A stretch of 64,000 nucleotides of DNA from Rhodospirillaceae bacterium UBA6219 (GTDB lineage Bacteria > Pseudomonadota > Alphaproteobacteria > Rhodospirillales > Magnetospirillaceae), in the NCBI GenBank assembly GCA_002435715.1, contig DISD01000012.1, positions 1 through 64,000 on the forward strand. The letters are read 5' to 3'. Each line of letters begins with the position of its first letter. Positions within the stretch are counted from its first letter, which is position 1. The translations under genes were made by a program, and so were the position numbers. This document shows positions 59,944 through 64,000 of this stretch, piece by piece. The notes under the pieces were generated by a model, which saw only the letters and a program-made list of their open reading frames with translations, was not told where the DNA came from and ran no database searches.

Positions 59944-60927
59944 TCAGGGGGCGCTGGCCGTGGCCAGACCCGGCGATGCCTGAACCTGTTTCAGACCTTG
60001 TGATTCCAACAACGCCTTCACCTTGTGGTGGTCTTGGCGGATTTCATGGCGCGGACCATACCAGTCGAAGGTGTCCAGCAGGGTCCAGGCATATTGCTGT
60101 TCGCGGTTCAGCGCCTTGTCGTGGCTGGAACAGATGGGCAGGACGTGGTTGACGATCCGCACCTTGCGGATGCCTGACAGCGCCCGGCTGAGGGGGAACA
60201 GCGTTGCCACCAGCCCCTGGCACAGGGCCAAGGTCCAATCGGTGGGCAGATACGGGGTGACCAGCCGCAGTGCGTATTTCAGCGGCTGCAGTTTCGGCCA
60301 GAAATCGGCTTCATAGAAATTATAGGCCAGACGCCCACCCGGCTTCAGCCAGCCGGGCAGCAGGGTCATCAATCGTTCCGGCTTGGGGGTGTGCTGGATG
60401 ACCCCCATGCAGAACAACCCGTCAAAGACGGAACGGCGCAGCGGCAGGTCGAACAGCGAGGCCTGGATGGGCTGGACCCGTCCGTCCCACACCATGGTGG
60501 TTTCACGGCAGGCGTTGACCGCTTGTGACAGGTCGACGGACACCACGCGGGCGCCGTGCTTGGCGGCGATGTCGGTGAAACGGCCGGCGCCGCAGCCACA
60601 ATCCAGGATCAGCTTGTCCTTGATCCAGTCGGGGCTCCAGCCGGAATCGGCCAGGAAGCGGGTTTCCGACAGGGAGTGGCCGGCCAGACGGTCAATCTGC
60701 ACCGCCTTCCAGTGCTGCCATTGGAAACCGAAATTGCCGCAATAATCCTGGTCGCTGCCGACGAAACGCGGCACCCCGTCACGGACCGGCCAAGACGCGC
60801 CGCAGCACGGGCAGGACAGACGACCATCGATGATTTCTTCATCCATGGCCCAGTCAATGCGCAAGGACAGGGGCTGTTCGTCCGGGCAGTGGGGACAAGC
60901 CAACAGGTCCAGCAACCACGCGCGCAT
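59944..60927 (-). CDS. SAM-dependent methyltransferase with N-terminal zinc ribbon
   Basis: This 327-residue protein begins with a Trm112-like zinc ribbon (LLACPHC, then LSCPCCGASWPVRDGVPRF) and then a class I methyltransferase fold: LILDCGCGAGRFT (motif I), VVSVDLSQAV, and VFDGLFCMGVIQHTPKPERL. Similar fusions occur in polysaccharide and secondary metabolite loci. The start is ATG at 60927, overlapping the gmhB stop, with GGAGAGG upstream. It is the last gene of a three-gene operon. Confidence 0.85.
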   Translation of the reverse strand: MRAWLLDLLACPHCPDEQPLSLRIDWAMDEEIIDGRLSCPCCGASWPVRDGVPRFVGSDQDYCGNFGFQWQHWKAVQIDRLAGHSLSETRFLADSGWSPDWIKDKLILDCGCGAGRFTDIAAKHGARVVSVDLSQAVNACRETTMVWDGRVQPIQASLFDLPLRRSVFDGLFCMGVIQHTPKPERLMTLLPGWLKPGGRLAYNFYEADFWPKLQPLKYALRLVTPYLPTDWTLALCQGLVATLFPLSRALSGIRKVRIVNHVLPICSSHDKALNREQQYAWTLLDTFDWYGPRHEIRQDHHKVKALLESQGLKQVQASPGLATASAP

Positions 60928-61466
60928 CAAACCTCTCCCAAAATGATGTTCACCGCCGCCGGCAAATCGGCGACCACATGATCGGCCTTGCTGGTGGCGG
61001 CATAGGTTTCGCCGTGGCCGGTGCGCACCAGGAAGGTGGTGGCGCCGATGGCCTGGCCCAGTTCCACGTCCACTTCCTTGTCACCGATGACCGTGGATAG
61101 TTTGGGGTCGAAACCATGGTCTTGCATGGCCTGGTCAGCCATGCCGGGCAGCGGCTTGCGGCAATCGCAATCATCGTCGGGGCCGTGGGGGCAGATATAG
61201 ATGCCGTCGATGGCGACCCCCTCGGCCGCCAACATGGCTTTCAGCCGGTCATGGATCTGCTCCAACCGTTCCAGGTTGAAATAGCCCCGGGCGATTCCCG
61301 ATTGGTTGGTGATGATTGCGATGCCGTAACCGGCGTGGCCCAGGCGGCGCAGGGCCGGGCCGACGCCGTCGATCAATTGCAACTGGTCGGGGTCTGACAG
61401 GTAATGCTTTTCCACGTTGATGGTGCCGTCACGGTCGATCAGCACGAAGCGGCGCGGCTGGGGCAC
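60927..61466 (-). CDS. gmhB: D-glycero-D-manno-heptose 1,7-bisphosphate 7-phosphatase, GmhB-like HAD
   Basis: This 179-residue HAD-family phosphatase has motif I LIDRDGT (DxDGT), motif II ITNQSG, a zinc site in YICPHGPDDDCDCRKP and motif III/IV in VIGDKEVDVELGQAIGA. These features mark GmhB, which makes ADP-heptose precursors for lipopolysaccharide; histidinol-phosphatase-type relatives are an alternative. The start is GTG at 61466, three bases after the J-protein stop. No gmhA or hldE is nearby. Confidence 0.87.
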   Translation of the reverse strand: MPQPRRFVLIDRDGTINVEKHYLSDPDQLQLIDGVGPALRRLGHAGYGIAIITNQSGIARGYFNLERLEQIHDRLKAMLAAEGVAIDGIYICPHGPDDDCDCRKPLPGMADQAMQDHGFDPKLSTVIGDKEVDVELGQAIGATTFLVRTGHGETYAATSKADHVVADLPAAVNIILGEV

Positions 61467-61469
61467 GGC

Positions 61470-62201
61470 TTAATCCTTCAATAATTCCATGGCTTGGTTC
61501 AACTGGCTCATCCGGTCGTGACTGCCGTAATTGCTGTCCGGGTGATGGATGGTGGCCAGCATGCGAAAACGAGCCCGCACCATGCGGCGGTCGGGACGTG
61601 CCGAGGGCGGGAAACCCAACACATGAAGCGCCTCGGCCCGAGAATTGACGCCGCTGGGCAAAGGCTCGAAAGCCAGCACGTTGACGATGGCCTGCAGACG
61701 TTCCAATTCCTCGTTCACCGCCGCCAAAGCCTGATGATCGTCGGGTCGTTCCGGGGGCGGAGGGGGAGGCGGTGGTGGCGGGGGGGGCGGGGGAGGCGGA
61801 GCCAGCGGGTCTTCCAGTTTCAGCGCCAGTTCGCCGCGTTCCATGGCCAAGGCCAAGCCCAGGGCGCGGCGGATGGTGACCACGTCGAAGCCGGGAACCA
61901 TGCGCACCTGCAGGCGGGGTTTGCGACGCCACGGCCGACCGGCGGACGGACCCGACTTCAAAATGACCGTCTCGCGGTCGTCGGCGCCGGGATCACCCGG
62001 ATCGGCGAAGGCGGCGATGGTGTCGGGTGGCATGACCAGCAAGACCGAGCGGGCGATGTCGCCGACATTGACATGACGCCGCGCCGCCAAGGTTTCCACC
62101 GCATCGCGAAAGGCAGAGGCGCAGGGGATGGTATAGGAATGTTTGACCATGCCGGATGCACGAGCGGCAGTGGAATTTTGTTCTTGTTTAGTGCCGTCCA
62201 T
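61470..62201 (-). CDS. J-domain protein with long poly-proline tract
   Basis: This 243-residue protein has three parts: an N-terminal region (about 15-125) without a recognised family, a run of 16 consecutive prolines (codons at 61751-61798), and a C-terminal DnaJ-like domain (about 190-243) with the HPD motif in ATIHHPDSNYG. J-domains stimulate Hsp70 ATPase. The proline run would stall ribosomes and likely needs EF-P. Three bases separate its stop from gmhB. The N-terminal part may be a client or membrane-targeting domain. Confidence 0.78.
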   Translation of the reverse strand: MDGTKQEQNSTAARASGMVKHSYTIPCASAFRDAVETLAARRHVNVGDIARSVLLVMPPDTIAAFADPGDPGADDRETVILKSGPSAGRPWRRKPRLQVRMVPGFDVVTIRRALGLALAMERGELALKLEDPLAPPPPPPPPPPPPPPPPERPDDHQALAAVNEELERLQAIVNVLAFEPLPSGVNSRAEALHVLGFPPSARPDRRMVRARFRMLATIHHPDSNYGSHDRMSQLNQAMELLKD

Positions 62202-62302
62202 GGCAGAGGTGATTCCTCGCTCCCTTTCTGTGACGAAACGAATAGGCGGGGATCACGCCTTGCGTCAACTACAAATGTCGATAAACAACTTCGTTTGCAG
62301 TT

Positions 62303-64000
62303 TCAGCGGCGATTCTTGGTGCTGCGTTGGGCGGCGTTGATGGGCAAACGGCGGCCTTCGGCCAGCATTTGCTCCATTTCATGGGCGGGAAGCGGGCGCG
62401 AAAACAGGTAGCCCTGCATCTGATCGCAGCCAATTTCACGAAGAAAATCAAGGTGTTGATTGTGTTCGACACCTTCGGCGACCACTTTCATGTTCAGCGC
62501 CTTGGCCATGGCGACGATGGCGTCGACGATGGCCGCGTCATTGGGGTCGGTGATGACGTCCATGACGAAGCTGCGGTCGATCTTCAGCTTGCTGATGGGA
62601 AAACGCTTCAACACCGACAGCGACGAATAGCCGGTGCCGAAATCGTCGATGGAACACGAAATACCCATGTCCTTCAGGGTCTGGACCACGGCGATGGCGT
62701 TGTCGGCGTCGCGCATGGCCGAACTTTCGGTCAGCTCGACCTCCAGGTAATGCGGATCCAGGCCGGTTTCCGACAACGTGGTTTCAAGCGCGGTGATCAG
62801 GCGCCGTGCATATTGGAATTGTCGCCCCGACACGTTGACCGCCACCGGGATGGGGTGGAAACCGGCGTCCTGCCAGGCTTTGTTCTGTCGCGCGCATTGC
62901 GCCAGCATGGATTCGCAGATGCCGTCGATCAGGCCCGATTCCTCGGCCACCGGGATGAACTCGCCGGGGCTGACCATGCCCATCTCGGGATTGTTCCAGC
63001 GCACCAGGGCTTCCATGCCGACGATGATGCCGGTGTTCAAATCCACCTGCGGCTGGAAATAAGGCACGAACTCGCCCTGTTCCAAGGCGCGGCGCAGCTT
63101 GTTTTGCAGCGACAGGGTCTTGCTGGCCCGCGCCGACATTTCCTTGGTGAAGAACTGAAGCGTGGCGGGGCCTTGGCTTTTGGCCCGCTGCAACGCCGCC
63201 TCGGCATTCTTGATCAGGGTTTCCACATCCTCGCCGTCGCGGGGATAAAGGGCGACGCCGACCGAGGTGGAGACTTCGAATTCGTCGCCGGCCACATGCA
63301 CCGCCGATTGCGCCATGGCGTGAATGCGTTCCACCGCCTCGGTCAGTTCCCGGCGCGAGGTGTGACCGGCCAGCAGGATCAGGAAGCGGTCGCCCGACGC
63401 CCGGGCCATGACGTCGTTGCGGCTCAGCCCGGCTTGGACGATGTCGGCGGCGGCGGTCAGCACCTGGTCGCCCACCGAATGACCCATGGTGGCGTTGATG
63501 ATGCCGAAGCGGTCGATGCCCAAGGACAGCACCGCCAGCAATTGATGGGCGCGCAGGGCGTTTTCCCGGGCCGCGGTGAAGCGTTCCAGGAACGCCGCCC
63601 GGTTGGGCAGGCGGGTCAGCGGGTCGTAATAGGCCAAGAAGGACAGACGCTGTTCGGCGGTCTTCTTCTCGGTGACGTCGATCATCACGCCGTCCCACAC
63701 CACGTCGCCATTGGGGCGCCGGGTGGGACGGGACAGGCCGCGCAGCCAGCGGCGGCGGCGGCCGCCCCCGAACACCGCCATTTCCTCGTCCAGCGGTTCC
63801 AAGGTTTCCGCCGAGCGGGTCAGCGCCGCCATGAACAGGCTTTGTTCGTCGGCGCTCATGCTTTGCAGGAACAATTCCGGCTCGGCCAGCAATTCCTCGG
63901 GTTCGACCCCCAGGAAGATGCGGCAGCCTTCGCTGACATAGGTAAAGCGCATGGTGCCGTCGGGCGACAAAACACGCTGGAACACCATGCCCGGCATGTT
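62303..64000 (-). CDS. PAS-GGDEF-EAL protein, C-terminal part (5' end outside window)
   Basis: This cyclic-di-GMP signalling protein starts beyond base 64000, so the first codons are missing. The visible 566 residues hold a PAS/PAC sensor (up to about 120), a GGDEF domain whose active-site loop is ASGDRF instead of GGDEF, and an EAL domain with MEALVRW, ELTESSAM, DDFGTGYSSL, KIDRSFV and VAEGVE intact. It is therefore probably a phosphodiesterase, with the degenerate GGDEF as a regulatory module. Its 3' end lies 102 bases downstream of the J-protein gene, which is transcribed in the same direction. Confidence 0.9.
   Translation of the reverse strand, partial: NMPGMVFQRVLSPDGTMRFTYVSEGCRIFLGVEPEELLAEPELFLQSMSADEQSLFMAALTRSAETLEPLDEEMAVFGGGRRRRWLRGLSRPTRRPNGDVVWDGVMIDVTEKKTAEQRLSFLAYYDPLTRLPNRAAFLERFTAARENALRAHQLLAVLSLGIDRFGIINATMGHSVGDQVLTAAADIVQAGLSRNDVMARASGDRFLILLAGHTSRRELTEAVERIHAMAQSAVHVAGDEFEVSTSVGVALYPRDGEDVETLIKNAEAALQRAKSQGPATLQFFTKEMSARASKTLSLQNKLRRALEQGEFVPYFQPQVDLNTGIIVGMEALVRWNNPEMGMVSPGEFIPVAEESGLIDGICESMLAQCARQNKAWQDAGFHPIPVAVNVSGRQFQYARRLITALETTLSETGLDPHYLEVELTESSAMRDADNAIAVVQTLKDMGISCSIDDFGTGYSSLSVLKRFPISKLKIDRSFVMDVITDPNDAAIVDAIVAMAKALNMKVVAEGVEHNQHLDFLREIGCDQMQGYLFSRPLPAHEMEQMLAEGRRLPINAAQRSTKNRR

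Overview
The window is about 64 kb of GC-rich, densely coding DNA from an alphaproteobacterium, most likely a Rhodospirillales member close to Magnetospirillum. This is inferred from gene content and protein character: MucR/Ros, Irr-type and Fur regulators, CarD, an OlsB/OlsA ornithine-lipid pair, the miaB-phoH-ybeY-corC-lnt chain running into an XRE regulator, metK and trmB, and a SAM-II-type riboswitch. I saw no rRNA, tRNA, insertion sequence, prophage or true CRISPR array, so most of the window reads as stable core chromosome.

Layout. 1-2.5 kb: end of pccB and complete pccA (propionyl-CoA carboxylase). 2.7-5.8 kb: a DUF2061 membrane protein, an Irr-like regulator, a pentaheme TorC-type cytochrome and a di-heme cytochrome c peroxidase. 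5.9-9.5 kb: rarA, an HtrA/Deg protease, and an Hpt protein paired with a receiver lacking its phospho-Asp. 9.6-13.2 kb: a lipoprotein, tusA, mucR, fur, olsB-olsA. 13.3-21.6 kb: miaB, phoH, ybeY, corC, lnt, xre, metK, trmB, with SAM-II upstream of metK. 21.6-31.5 kb: terC, a TerB-like gene, fdxA, carD, a degenerate phosphoesterase, htpG, hpf, a LysR regulator, a VanX-type dipeptidase, tsaB-rimI and small genes. 31.7-39.1 kb: polA, a zinc-finger protein, an ABC ATPase, a lipoprotein hydrolase, two paralogous secreted proteins and a Sel1/TPR-like protein. 39.2-47.7 kb: a putative diiron oxygenase and reductase, a complete Liv-type ABC transporter and a PaaX-family regulator. 47.7-54.7 kb: alpha-2-macroglobulin and PBP1c. 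54.7-61.5 kb: surface polysaccharide genes and gmhB. 61.5-64 kb: a J-domain protein with a 16-proline run and the 3' part of a PAS-GGDEF-EAL protein.

Many genes are coupled by 4-bp overlaps (ATGA, GTGA, TTGA), so several starts are GTG or TTG. The parts most worth a second look are the PaaX/Liv/diiron-oxygenase block, the palindromic 30-bp repeat translated in frame inside corC, the degenerate signalling proteins (receiver, phosphoesterase, GGDEF), the tandem secreted paralogues, the candidate Irr-type operators and the SAM-II element before metK. Functions come from motifs and remembered family features; no database search was run.
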